Shown one piece after another: positions 7,223 to 14,885 of a DNA stretch of 21,694 nucleotides. The stretch covers positions 1 through 21,694 of the forward strand of contig JAITOR010000032.1 in NCBI GenBank assembly GCA_031289855.1. The letters run 5' to 3'. Each line of letters starts with the position of its first letter. The first letter of the stretch is position 1. The position numbers and the translations under genes are program-made. Under the pieces are notes generated by a model. That model had not been told where the DNA came from. It did no database searches and saw nothing but the letters and a program-made list of their open reading frames with translations. The stretch comes from Rickettsiales bacterium. Its GTDB lineage: Bacteria > Pseudomonadota > Alphaproteobacteria > Rickettsiales > UBA1997.

Positions 7223-8269
7223 ATGTCACTTTTAAGTTTTTTAAAATCATTATCATTAAACATTGGAATTGATTTGGGGACGGCAAATACCGTTATTAGT
7301 ATAGACAATGATAACATTGTTTTAAATGAACCATCTGTGGTGGCAATGATAGAAAAAAAAGGTGAAAAAATTCCGTATGCATTTGGATTAGAAGCTAAGA
7401 AAATGTTAGGTAAAACACCAATTAAAATTGATGTTATAAAACCTTTAAAGGATGGAGTTATAAGTGATTTTTTGACTGCAACTGAAATGATTAAGTTTTT
7501 TATTTTTAAAATACTAAAAAAAAGACGATCATTATTTGGACCAAAGATTATAATTTGTGTGCCAAGCGGTTCAACACAGGTGGAAAGAAAGGCAATTCAA
7601 GAGTCTGCCGAAATTACTGGTGCAAGAGAAGTATTTTTAATTGAAGAAACAATGGCTGGTGCAATAGGTGCTGATTTGGATATTTTGGAAGCAAATGGTT
7701 TTATGATAATTGGTATAGGTGGAGGAACTATGGAAATTGGCGTTTTATCACTTGGTGAGATCATCTATAGCGATTCTTTGAGGATTGCGGGCGATAAATT
7801 CGACGAAGCTATTATTGACCACATCAAAAAAAATTTCAATTTATTAATTGGTTCTAATACGGCCGAACAGATAAAGTTTAATGTTGGTAATGCTTGCTTT
7901 TTGGATGATGATAACGAAAAAACTATGGAAATATTTGGACGAGATTTAGGTAGTGGTATTCCGATAAAAATGACTATTGGAGAAAAGGAAGTTTCAAAAG
8001 CGTTATATGAAAATATAAACAAGATAATTGAAAAGATAAAATCTGTATTAGAAATAATACCGCCCGAATTATCTACTGACATCAATCAAAAAGGAATTGT
8101 TTTAACTGGTGGTGGTGCGTTATTAAAAAATTTTGATTATTTAATATCAAAAACAATTGGAATTAAAGTTGTTGTGGCGGATAAACCATTATTTTCAGTT
8201 ATCAATGGAATAATGAAGGTATTTAAAGAGTTTTCATTATACGAAAAAGTTTTATTTAAACAAATGTAA
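7223..8269 (+). CDS. mreB: rod-shape-determining actin homologue MreB
   Basis: MreB forms membrane-bound filaments that organise lateral wall synthesis. From the ATG at 7223 the product is 348 aa, as expected. The N-terminal MSLLSFLKSL is suitable as a membrane-contact helix. Phosphate-1 loop GIDLGTANTV is at 15-24, NEPSVVAM at 35-42, the catalytic-glutamate region EETMAGAIGA at 141-150, GDKFDEAI follows the second phosphate loop, and the adenosine motif LTGGGALL is present. The phosphate-2 loop reads IIGIGGGTMEI in place of the usual VVDIGGGTTEV, so Gly164 replaces a highly conserved Asp. No mreC or mreD follows. No Shine-Dalgarno sequence precedes the ATG, only the ATT repeat. A start at TTG 7166 with a polyisoleucine extension is possible but unlikely. 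Confidence 0.93.
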   Translation: MSLLSFLKSLSLNIGIDLGTANTVISIDNDNIVLNEPSVVAMIEKKGEKIPYAFGLEAKKMLGKTPIKIDVIKPLKDGVISDFLTATEMIKFFIFKILKKRRSLFGPKIIICVPSGSTQVERKAIQESAEITGAREVFLIEETMAGAIGADLDILEANGFMIIGIGGGTMEIGVLSLGEIIYSDSLRIAGDKFDEAIIDHIKKNFNLLIGSNTAEQIKFNVGNACFLDDDNEKTMEIFGRDLGSGIPIKMTIGEKEVSKALYENINKIIEKIKSVLEIIPPELSTDINQKGIVLTGGGALLKNFDYLISKTIGIKVVVADKPLFSVINGIMKVFKEFSLYEKVLFKQM

Positions 8270-8290
8270 TATTTGTACAAATAATTTTTT
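8270..8290 (+). terminator. weak intrinsic terminator after mreB
   Basis: TATTT-GTAC-AAATA directly follows the mreB stop and is trailed by ATTTTTT. The stem is short and A/T-only apart from the loop, so termination would be weak; position and U-run support it. Confidence 0.4.
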
Positions 8291-8337
8291 GTATTTAACT
8301 TTTCTAAATATTGCTTTTAAAATCACTTTTTTCTTTT

Positions 8338-8735
8338 TTACTTTCCAAAAAAAATGTATTTTTTTGAATCCAATTTTAGATATTTATTCCATATCACAAA
8401 TTTTAAATCATCATTTTTATTTTTTCCATAATTTTTGATTCCTTCATACTTTTTTATTTCATACATACAGAGAGTTATCTCGTTATATGAAGTAAAACAC
8501 AACATCTTCTTTTTGTATTTATCTCCAATTTTTTCTTTTTATATCTTCTAATTACTACATGATTAAAATTTTACACCAATTTTATCAACATATACGGCTC
8601 TTTCTCTTGAGAAATAAAGCCATTACCATATTTATATAAATTTTCTTTGCATTACAAAATGTTTATATCATCCCCCTTCCCTTCTATTGCACCTTGAAAA
8701 TGTCCTACACCTCTTCTATCTTTTAATATATTCAT
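8338..8735 (-). pseudogene. decayed gene remnant downstream of macA
   Basis: This 475-bp gap between mreB and macA holds coding-like sequence on the minus strand, broken by stops and frameshifts. An ATG at 8735, 9 nt after the macA stop, opens a segment (ILKDRRGVGHFQGAIEGKG). It reaches an in-frame TAA and continues as CKENLYKYGNGFISQE. The likely reading then shifts frame to AVYVDKIGVKF and meets another stop. The last 55 codons (ATG at 8505 to TAA at 8338) form an uninterrupted ORF, including FVIWNKYLKLDSKKYIFFGK. Codon texture resembles real protein, and spacing suggests a former third gene of tolC-macA. I do not recognise it; it does not look like MacB. The 55-aa ORF might still be expressed. 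Confidence 0.55.
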
Positions 8736-8744
8736 TTTATAATA

Positions 8745-9869
8745 CTATTTTTTAGTTTTCAATAATACTGAATTACTGATAATTTTGTCGCCATCTCTCA
8801 ATTCATCACTTGTTATTTCTGTTTCTTGTAAATTAGACAAACCTCTCTTCACATAAGTTGGAGTTACCGTTTGTTCTCTTTCATCATATCTATAAACTAT
8901 TGAATATTCCTCCTTTCTTGACGGAATTTTTACTTTCATAATTTTTGCAAGATCATCATCTGGTCTAAATCTCAAAGCTACATTGTTAATTTTTATTACT
9001 CCTTTTGCCTCAGCAATTGGTATATTTACATAAGCTGTCATGCCTGGCATAAGTTTTTTATCATCATTTTTCGTTTCAATAATAACATTATAAACCACAA
9101 CATTTGACTCACTCACTGGGTTTAATCGCACTTGATTTATAATGCCTGTAAACTTTTGGTTTGGAAAAGAATCCACACTAAATTCCACCTCCAATCCATT
9201 TCTAATTGAACCAATATCCGCCTCACTGATACTTGTCTCAATTTGCATTTTAGTTAAATCTTCCGCCACCTTAAAAAGCACAGGAGCTGATAAACTTGCA
9301 GCTACGGTTTGTCCCACATCAACCTCTCTTGAAATTATCACGCCCGCCACTGGTGATTTTATTATTGCATAACCAAGATTAATTTTTGCTGATTCATATT
9401 TTGAATTCGCGATGTTGTAATCTGCTCTTGCATTCCTCAATTGCGTTTGCGCCTGTTCCAATTCAACTCTTGCAATAAAATTTTCCTTATACAAACTCAA
9501 AGTTCTATTGTAATCTGAAATTATTAAATCCAAATTTGCTCTTGCTTTTCTAACACTTTGTTGTGTTTCATCTAACATTTTTTCTAAAATTGCTGTATCT
9601 AATTTTGCTAACTCTTGATCTTTTTCAACCAATGAATTGAAATCAACATATATTTTTTCAATAGTTCCCGACACCTGCGTTCCCACTTGCACCACATTCA
9701 CAGGATTAATTGTTCCATTCGCAGTTATGCTTTTTAATACATCACCCCTTTTAACGGTTTCAATGTCGAAATCTTTTATATTGAATTTTACATTGTTTGG
9801 CTTATACATTAAATAACTTAACAAAGCTATTACAATTACTACACCTATAATGAGTTTTTTATTTTTCAT
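8745..9869 (-). CDS. macA: MacA-like periplasmic adaptor (membrane fusion protein) of an efflux system
   Basis: This periplasmic adaptor links an inner-membrane ABC transporter (MacB type) to a TolC channel for export of macrolides, peptides or other substrates. The 374 residues start with an N-terminal membrane anchor (IIGVVIVIALLSYLM). Next come a lipoyl/barrel-sandwich half (VQVGTQVSGTIEKIYVDFNS), an alpha-helical hairpin rich in Gln, Arg and Ala (about 95-160), and the second lipoyl half (IKSPVAGVIISREVDVGQTV). The beta-barrel and membrane-proximal domains follow, with LMPGMTAYVNIPI. It overlaps the end of tolC by 11 nt, so the two are co-transcribed. No macB follows: the next sequence is a decayed gene. 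The transporter must be elsewhere, or the system is incomplete or uses another pump. HlyD/RND adaptors are alternatives, but sequence features favour MacA. Confidence 0.85.
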   Translation of the reverse strand: MKNKKLIIGVVIVIALLSYLMYKPNNVKFNIKDFDIETVKRGDVLKSITANGTINPVNVVQVGTQVSGTIEKIYVDFNSLVEKDQELAKLDTAILEKMLDETQQSVRKARANLDLIISDYNRTLSLYKENFIARVELEQAQTQLRNARADYNIANSKYESAKINLGYAIIKSPVAGVIISREVDVGQTVAASLSAPVLFKVAEDLTKMQIETSISEADIGSIRNGLEVEFSVDSFPNQKFTGIINQVRLNPVSESNVVVYNVIIETKNDDKKLMPGMTAYVNIPIAEAKGVIKINNVALRFRPDDDLAKIMKVKIPSRKEEYSIVYRYDEREQTVTPTYVKRGLSNLQETEITSDELRDGDKIISNSVLLKTKK

Positions 9870-11313
9870 TTTCTTCTCCTTTATTATCTGTAAATTCTAC
9901 ACTCCCCAATGCTCTTATAAGATTTGCTTTTTTAATAAACAAATCATATTGAGCGTTGATGTAAGTATATTTTGCATTTGCCAAACCACTTTGTGCATTT
10001 AATAGGTCTAACATTGAACTTTTTCCATTTTTATATCTTCCAAATATATTCTTTTCCGTTTCTTTGGCACTTTTCAATATCACAATATTAGTTTTAAAAT
10101 TCTTCTTTGCAGTTTTATAATTTTGTTCCGCATTCCACACATCTAACTCAATATTTTTTTTTAAATCTTCCACTTGCTCTTTTACAATTTGCAATTCTGC
10201 TTTACTTCTTGCCGCTTGATTTGTTATTAGACCACCAGTATAAAAAGGAACACTCGCACCAATTCCAATACTATAACCATTATAACTTTGTATATCACTT
10301 TTTAAGTCATTATATATCGTGTAATCTCCAGTTAATTTAATACTTGGTAATCTATTGGCTACACTATTTTTATACACCTCATTTTCCTTTGCCTCTTGTT
10401 GTTTTTGCAAAGATTTTAAATCATTTCTATTATTAATCGCCACCACCACAAGTTCTTCAATTATTTCAGGTAAATCCATATCTTTTGCGTCCATATCAGG
10501 CAAAGATAGTTGAACATCATTTTGAGGAGATAAATTTAACAAATAATTCAAATTTGCTTTGGTAAGATTTGTTTGATTTCTTGCATTTTCAAGAGTTAAA
10601 ATAGATTGATTATAAGAGGTTTCAGCCTGTAATTTATCAGTTAAAGCCACTAAACCAACTCTATACCTTGTTTTTGCCGCATTAAATGCTTCAAGACTGC
10701 TTTTTTCACTTTCCACTGCCGCTATTTCATTAGCAATCGCCGATAAAGTTTTATAATAAGCATCGATAACATTATAAATAAACTCTTGCACATAAGTATT
10801 TAAATTGTATTGTGAGGCCTGTAAGTAATTTTCTAATGCATCCACATCTGCTCCTCTACCTCCAAAGTCGTAAAGTAAATACGATAAACCAACACCTGCA
10901 TTCCAAGAACCAGTGTCTATTTTTTTAAGATTTAAGGCTGCATTGGGAAAATTTTTGCTTCCCATATTATAACCAAAATTTCCATTTATGGTTGGCAAAT
11001 ATATTGATTTTCCTGCTCCATAATTCGCCTCTGCCACATCGACATTCAAAAATTGTTGTTTAACTTTTGGATTGTTTTCTAATGCAATTCTCAACACTTC
11101 ATCCAAAGTCATGCCACTCACAACATTCTTATTATATATAATAATTCCATTATCTTTTTTTTGAATTATCTTTTTTTTCTTTTTTTTTGCTCTCTTTTCT
11201 TTTTCAATTTTTATATTCGTTTTAACATTCTTTTTTATTGCTACTGCTTCCACATTACTTACAAAAAAAAACAACAAACTCACAAATAAAATACTTTTCA
11301 AAATATGCTTCAT
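9859..11313 (-). CDS. tolC: TolC-family outer-membrane efflux channel
   Basis: TolC-family trimers form the outer-membrane channel and periplasmic tunnel of type I secretion and efflux systems. The 484-residue protein has a signal peptide (SILFVSLLFFFVSNVEA) and two outer-membrane efflux repeats. The first starts MTLDEVLRIALENNPKVK and includes LPTINGNFGYN and GAGVSYLLYDFGG-like GVGLSYLLYDFGG. The second has NRNDLKSLQKQQEAKENEV, LPSIKLTGDYT and GIGASVPFYTGG. Long alpha-helical coiled stretches lie between. Between the signal peptide and the first repeat is an unusual Lys-rich linker of about 40 residues (KEKRAKKKKKKIIQKKD). It is the first gene of the unit and shares an 11-nt overlap with macA. 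Its promoter appears to abut the ATG. Confidence 0.92.
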   Translation of the reverse strand: MKHILKSILFVSLLFFFVSNVEAVAIKKNVKTNIKIEKEKRAKKKKKKIIQKKDNGIIIYNKNVVSGMTLDEVLRIALENNPKVKQQFLNVDVAEANYGAGKSIYLPTINGNFGYNMGSKNFPNAALNLKKIDTGSWNAGVGLSYLLYDFGGRGADVDALENYLQASQYNLNTYVQEFIYNVIDAYYKTLSAIANEIAAVESEKSSLEAFNAAKTRYRVGLVALTDKLQAETSYNQSILTLENARNQTNLTKANLNYLLNLSPQNDVQLSLPDMDAKDMDLPEIIEELVVVAINNRNDLKSLQKQQEAKENEVYKNSVANRLPSIKLTGDYTIYNDLKSDIQSYNGYSIGIGASVPFYTGGLITNQAARSKAELQIVKEQVEDLKKNIELDVWNAEQNYKTAKKNFKTNIVILKSAKETEKNIFGRYKNGKSSMLDLLNAQSGLANAKYTYINAQYDLFIKKANLIRALGSVEFTDNKGEENEK

Positions 11314-11320
11314 ATAATAA

Positions 11321-11348
11321 TATATAATATTGTTTTTTTAAAAAGCAA
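11321..11348 (-). promoter_or_regulatory. tolC-macA promoter, next to the start codon
   Basis: On the minus strand TTGCTT (11343-11348) is followed after 16 nt by TATATA (11321-11326). The predicted start near 11314 falls directly before the tolC ATG (11311-11313), implying a leaderless mRNA. No Shine-Dalgarno sequence is present. Confidence 0.4.
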
Positions 11349-11433
11349 ATAAAAAATAAATATGTAATAATGATTTGAAATTACCTACATTTAAATTTAT
11401 TTGTTATTTTTATTTGCAATTTATCTTTATTCG

Positions 11434-11463
11434 TTGTATATGTATTAATTACATTAATATAAT
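11434..11463 (+). promoter_or_regulatory. candidate promoter of the dehydrogenase-peptidase operon
   Basis: TTGTAT (11434-11439) and a consensus TATAAT (11458-11463) are 18 nt apart. A start near 11470 leaves about 9 nt before the ATG at 11479, too short for a ribosome-binding site, and none is visible. Confidence 0.45.
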
Positions 11464-11478
11464 ATTTTTGAATAAAAT

Positions 11479-12414
11479 ATGGTTAAAGTTTCTTTTATTG
11501 GTGCGGGTGGTGTCAGTTGCACTACTGCATTCGCTACGGGTCTTAAATTAGGAAAAGATTTGAACGAAGTAGTTTTGATTGATGTAAGTGAAGACATTGC
11601 ATTTGGTAGGGCCGTTGATTTAAGACAGGGATTTATTTTAAATAATATTGACACAAAGGTAGTTGGCACAACCGATTATTCAAAAGTTGCCGGAAGTGAT
11701 GTAATTATCATAACCGCATCTGTGCCATCTGTGCCCGGAGTTAGCAATAGAGAAGCAATGTTAGCAAAAAACAAAGAAGTTATTGCGATTTGTGCTGAAA
11801 ATTTGAAAAAAGTTATACCAACTGATGATAAACAACCTTTAATAATCGTTGTATCAAATCCTCTTGATTTAATTTTAAATCATTTTATAAAAGTTGGTGG
11901 TTTTAATAAGAAAAAAACTATTGGAAGTGGAAATTGGTTGGATACTGGTCGAATGCAAGATCAATTATCAAGAGAAACTGGTGTAGAACCTAGTAAAATC
12001 AAAACTTTTGCCGTGGCACAACATGGTCAAAAAATCGTATACTTGCTAAGCAAAACAACTATTGATGGAAAACCTTTATCTTCTTATAACATTTCAAAAG
12101 AAAAATTGGACACAATTGTAGCAAATTCAATTGCTGGTGCAAAAGAAATTATTGAAAAGGGACAAACAAGAACATTGTATGGTCCCGCATTGTCAATATT
12201 TGATTTGGCAGTTTCTTATTTGCAAGACAAAAAAAATCTAATAACTGCCGCCGTATATTTAAATGGCGAATATGGTGTAAAAGATTTTACTTTCGGTGCT
12301 CCAATTATACTTGGTAAAAATGGTGTGGAGAAAATTGAAAATTGGGATTTGCCAGAAGATGAAAAAAAAGCATACAAAGATGCTTATGATTTTACTATTG
12401 CTTTGGATAAATAA
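11479..12414 (+). CDS. malate/lactate dehydrogenase family protein, first tandem copy
   Basis: This is an NAD-dependent 2-hydroxyacid dehydrogenase of the LDH-like MDH family (311 aa). It has a Rossmann start (VSFIGAGGVSCTTA, residues 4-17), Asp35 at the end of beta-2 for NAD ribose, and SNPLD for the Asn-binding motif. Asp155 and Arg158 (WLDTGR) and the catalytic His182 (AQHGQK) are kept, and the C-terminal YLNGEYGV...GVEKI block is typical of alphaproteobacterial malate dehydrogenase. Oddities: the specificity loop reads VPSVPGVSNRE, so Ser84 stands where malate dehydrogenases have the substrate-binding Arg (IPRKPGMSR), and a residue is inserted in the loop. The third Gly of GxGxxG is Ser. 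The substrate may therefore not be oxaloacetate. It lies 8 nt before a diverged paralogue. Confidence 0.85.
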   Translation: MVKVSFIGAGGVSCTTAFATGLKLGKDLNEVVLIDVSEDIAFGRAVDLRQGFILNNIDTKVVGTTDYSKVAGSDVIIITASVPSVPGVSNREAMLAKNKEVIAICAENLKKVIPTDDKQPLIIVVSNPLDLILNHFIKVGGFNKKKTIGSGNWLDTGRMQDQLSRETGVEPSKIKTFAVAQHGQKIVYLLSKTTIDGKPLSSYNISKEKLDTIVANSIAGAKEIIEKGQTRTLYGPALSIFDLAVSYLQDKKNLITAAVYLNGEYGVKDFTFGAPIILGKNGVEKIENWDLPEDEKKAYKDAYDFTIALDK

Positions 12415-12422
12415 GGAGAATT

Positions 12423-13355
12423 ATGAAATTAAGTTTTATTGGATCAGGAGATGTAAGTTGCACTACTGCATTCGCTGCGTCCTTGAAGTTGGGTGGAATT
12501 TTGAAAGAAATTGTTTTGCTTGATATTAGAGAAAATTGGGCAAAGGGTAATGCAATCGACATGACTCATGCATCCGTTATTGACAATACAGACATTAAAT
12601 ATACCGGAACAAGTAATTATGCTGATGTGAAAGGTAGTGATGTGATTGTTATAACCGCTGGTAGAGCAAGCAAACCTGGAGTTTTAAGGGAAGAGTTATT
12701 AGCAAGCAATAAACAAATTATATCTTCTGTAGCAAATGAATTGAAAAAAGTTATACCCACTGACGATAAACAACCTTTGATTATTGTTTTAACTAACCCA
12801 CTTGATTTAATTTTAAATCACTTTATTAATGTTGGTGGTTTTAATAAGAAAAAAACTATTGGAAGTGGAAATTGGTTAGATAGCAATAGATTTAAAGAGG
12901 CCATTTCAAAGGAAATAAATGTGCCAGCATCAAAAATAAATACATTTGCCGTAGCACAACATGGTCAAAAAATTGTATATTTATTAAGTAAAACAACAAT
13001 TGATGGTAAGCCATTGACAAATTTTAACCTTTCACAAGAACAAATTGAACGAATAAAAACAAATGCAACAGAGGGAGCTAATGAGATTATTAAATTATTG
13101 GAAATTAAAAGCACGAGTTATGGTCCAGCATTGTCAATTTTGGATTTAATAAGTAGTTATATAAAGAATGAAAAAAAAATAGTGGTGGCATCAGTTTATT
13201 TGAATGGAGAATATGGAATTACTGGTTTTACATTGGGTGTCCCTATTGTTCTTGGCAAAAATGGAATAGAAGAAATTAAAATTTTTGACTTGCCAACTAA
13301 TGAAAAAACAGCAATAGAAGAGAGTTATAAATTTTGTTTAAGTTTGGATATTTAG
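12423..13355 (+). CDS. malate/lactate dehydrogenase family protein, second tandem copy
   Basis: This is a paralogue of the preceding gene (310 aa), co-transcribed and preceded by a clear AAGGAG Shine-Dalgarno sequence overlapping the upstream stop. It has the same core: FIGSGDVSCTTA, Asp34, TNPLD, WLDSNR (Asp153, Arg156) and the catalytic His180 in AQHGQK. The specificity loop is GRASKPGVLREELL: Ser83 replaces the malate-type Arg, but Arg89, the catalytic-loop Arg of LDH/MDH, is kept. The third Gly of the nucleotide loop is again Ser. The central parts of both proteins are nearly identical while N- and C-terminal parts diverge, which suggests duplication with local gene conversion or a shared constraint. 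A heteromer or division of substrates is conceivable. I give no gene symbol because substrate specificity is uncertain. Confidence 0.85.
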   Translation: MKLSFIGSGDVSCTTAFAASLKLGGILKEIVLLDIRENWAKGNAIDMTHASVIDNTDIKYTGTSNYADVKGSDVIVITAGRASKPGVLREELLASNKQIISSVANELKKVIPTDDKQPLIIVLTNPLDLILNHFINVGGFNKKKTIGSGNWLDSNRFKEAISKEINVPASKINTFAVAQHGQKIVYLLSKTTIDGKPLTNFNLSQEQIERIKTNATEGANEIIKLLEIKSTSYGPALSILDLISSYIKNEKKIVVASVYLNGEYGITGFTLGVPIVLGKNGIEEIKIFDLPTNEKTAIEESYKFCLSLDI

Positions 13356-13358
13356 AAA

Positions 13359-14816
13359 ATGCAAGAATACAAAGAAATACAAAAAATAAACGAAACTATT
13401 TATACTTTGCATCATTTGGTGGAGTTTTTGGATTTTGATAGGGATTCTGGTATGCCGGTTGGTGCAAGTGAATTTCGTGGTAAACAACTTGGGCTTTTGG
13501 AAACTTTAATTAATAAAGAGTATAAAAATCCAAGATTAAATGATCTTTTTAAAATATGCAGAAATAATAACAATTTAACAAAAAAACAACAAATAGATGT
13601 GGAAGAAACATATAAAAATTGGGTGCATGCCAGTGCAATAAGTGAAGTTTTGATTGAAAAAATGGCAAATTCTGTTGCAAAAACAACACAAATTTGGACT
13701 GATTGTAAAAATAAAAAAGCATCTTTTAAAGATATTTTACCGCATTTGCAAGAAAATTTTGAAATTACAAAGCAAATTGCTAATGAAAAAGGCAAATTAT
13801 TAAATTTAACTCCATACAATGCCCTATGTGATGGATTTCAGAGTGGTTTAACTACGGAAATTATTGATAAAACTTTTGGTGAATTAAAAACTTTTTTACC
13901 AGATTTAATCAAAAAAGTTAAAAACAAAAAAACTATTCCCATTAAAAATTATAGTAAAGAACAAAAAATCGTTTATGTAAAAAAGTTGTTGAATTTAATG
14001 AATTTTGATTGGAATAGGGGTAGAGTGGGGGAGGTGATACATCCTTGTTCATGTGGTATGTCTCCCGATACAATTGTGGCCATAAATTATAACTCCGATT
14101 TACTGAGCCTAACATATTCTGTTATGCATGAATGTGGACATTGCATTTACACACAAAATTTGACTGATTACTTGAGTGCCGTGGGACAACAAAGAGGCAT
14201 GGGAATACATGAAAGTCAAAGTTTATTTTATGAGAAGCAAATTGGTAAAAATGAAAATTTTGTTAAAACCATATCAAAACTAATGCAGGAAAGTTGTGGC
14301 AATAATTTTGAATTGAACGAAGAAAATATTTTAAATACAATTAGAAGGGTTGAGCCAACTTTTATAAGAATTGATGCTGATGAGGTGACTTATCCATTGC
14401 ATATTGTGATGCGATATGAAATTGAAAAAGCAATTATTAATGACGAATTACAGGTAAAAGATTTGCCGGAAGTTTGGAATGCAAAAATGAAAGAATATTT
14501 AGGAATTACACCACCGAATGATTTATTGGGATGTTTGCAGGATTGTCATTGGTATGTTGGACTAATTGGATATTTTCCATCCTATACCTTTGGTGCGATT
14601 ATTGCCTCTCAACTTATGAAAAAACTAAGTGGAGAATATAATGTGGTTAATGCTTTAAATGGAGGTGATCTAGGCAAAATAACATCATTTTTGAACGAAA
14701 AAATACATAGTAAAGGTTGTGAAAAATCATTTATGGAATTGGTGAAAAATGCGACGGACAATGAAATTGATGTGAGATGTTTTAAGGAATATTTGGAGAA
14801 AAGATACCTTAAATAG
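13359..14816 (+). CDS. M32-family metallocarboxypeptidase (Taq type)
   Basis: This cytoplasmic zinc carboxypeptidase removes C-terminal residues, probably in peptide recycling. The length of 485 aa is usual for M32. The zinc site HECGH is at residues 257-261, and the third-ligand region GIHESQSLFYE begins near 282. The family blocks RIDADEVTYPLHIVMRYEIE and QDCHWYVGLIGYFPSYTFG follow, and the N-terminal part is helical, as in other M32 enzymes. It lies 3 nt after the second dehydrogenase gene without an obvious Shine-Dalgarno sequence, so it is the third gene of that operon. It converges on tsf, with a bidirectional terminator between. In parasites with few amino-acid pathways this enzyme can supply amino acids from host peptides; that role here is inference. 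Confidence 0.94.
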   Translation: MQEYKEIQKINETIYTLHHLVEFLDFDRDSGMPVGASEFRGKQLGLLETLINKEYKNPRLNDLFKICRNNNNLTKKQQIDVEETYKNWVHASAISEVLIEKMANSVAKTTQIWTDCKNKKASFKDILPHLQENFEITKQIANEKGKLLNLTPYNALCDGFQSGLTTEIIDKTFGELKTFLPDLIKKVKNKKTIPIKNYSKEQKIVYVKKLLNLMNFDWNRGRVGEVIHPCSCGMSPDTIVAINYNSDLLSLTYSVMHECGHCIYTQNLTDYLSAVGQQRGMGIHESQSLFYEKQIGKNENFVKTISKLMQESCGNNFELNEENILNTIRRVEPTFIRIDADEVTYPLHIVMRYEIEKAIINDELQVKDLPEVWNAKMKEYLGITPPNDLLGCLQDCHWYVGLIGYFPSYTFGAIIASQLMKKLSGEYNVVNALNGGDLGKITSFLNEKIHSKGCEKSFMELVKNATDNEIDVRCFKEYLEKRYLK

Positions 14817-14836
14817 AATGTATGAAAAGATATTTT

Positions 14837-14867
14837 AAAATCCTCCATCAAAAATAGAGGATTTTTT
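14837..14867. terminator. bidirectional intrinsic terminator between the M32 peptidase gene and tsf
   Basis: AAAATCCTC and GAGGATTTT form a perfect 9-bp stem around an 11-nt loop. T6 follows on the plus strand and an A/T-rich run (TTTTAAAATA) on the minus strand. Its place between convergent genes fits termination in both directions. Confidence 0.85.
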
Positions 14868-14885
14868 GTAACAAAATATACACTA

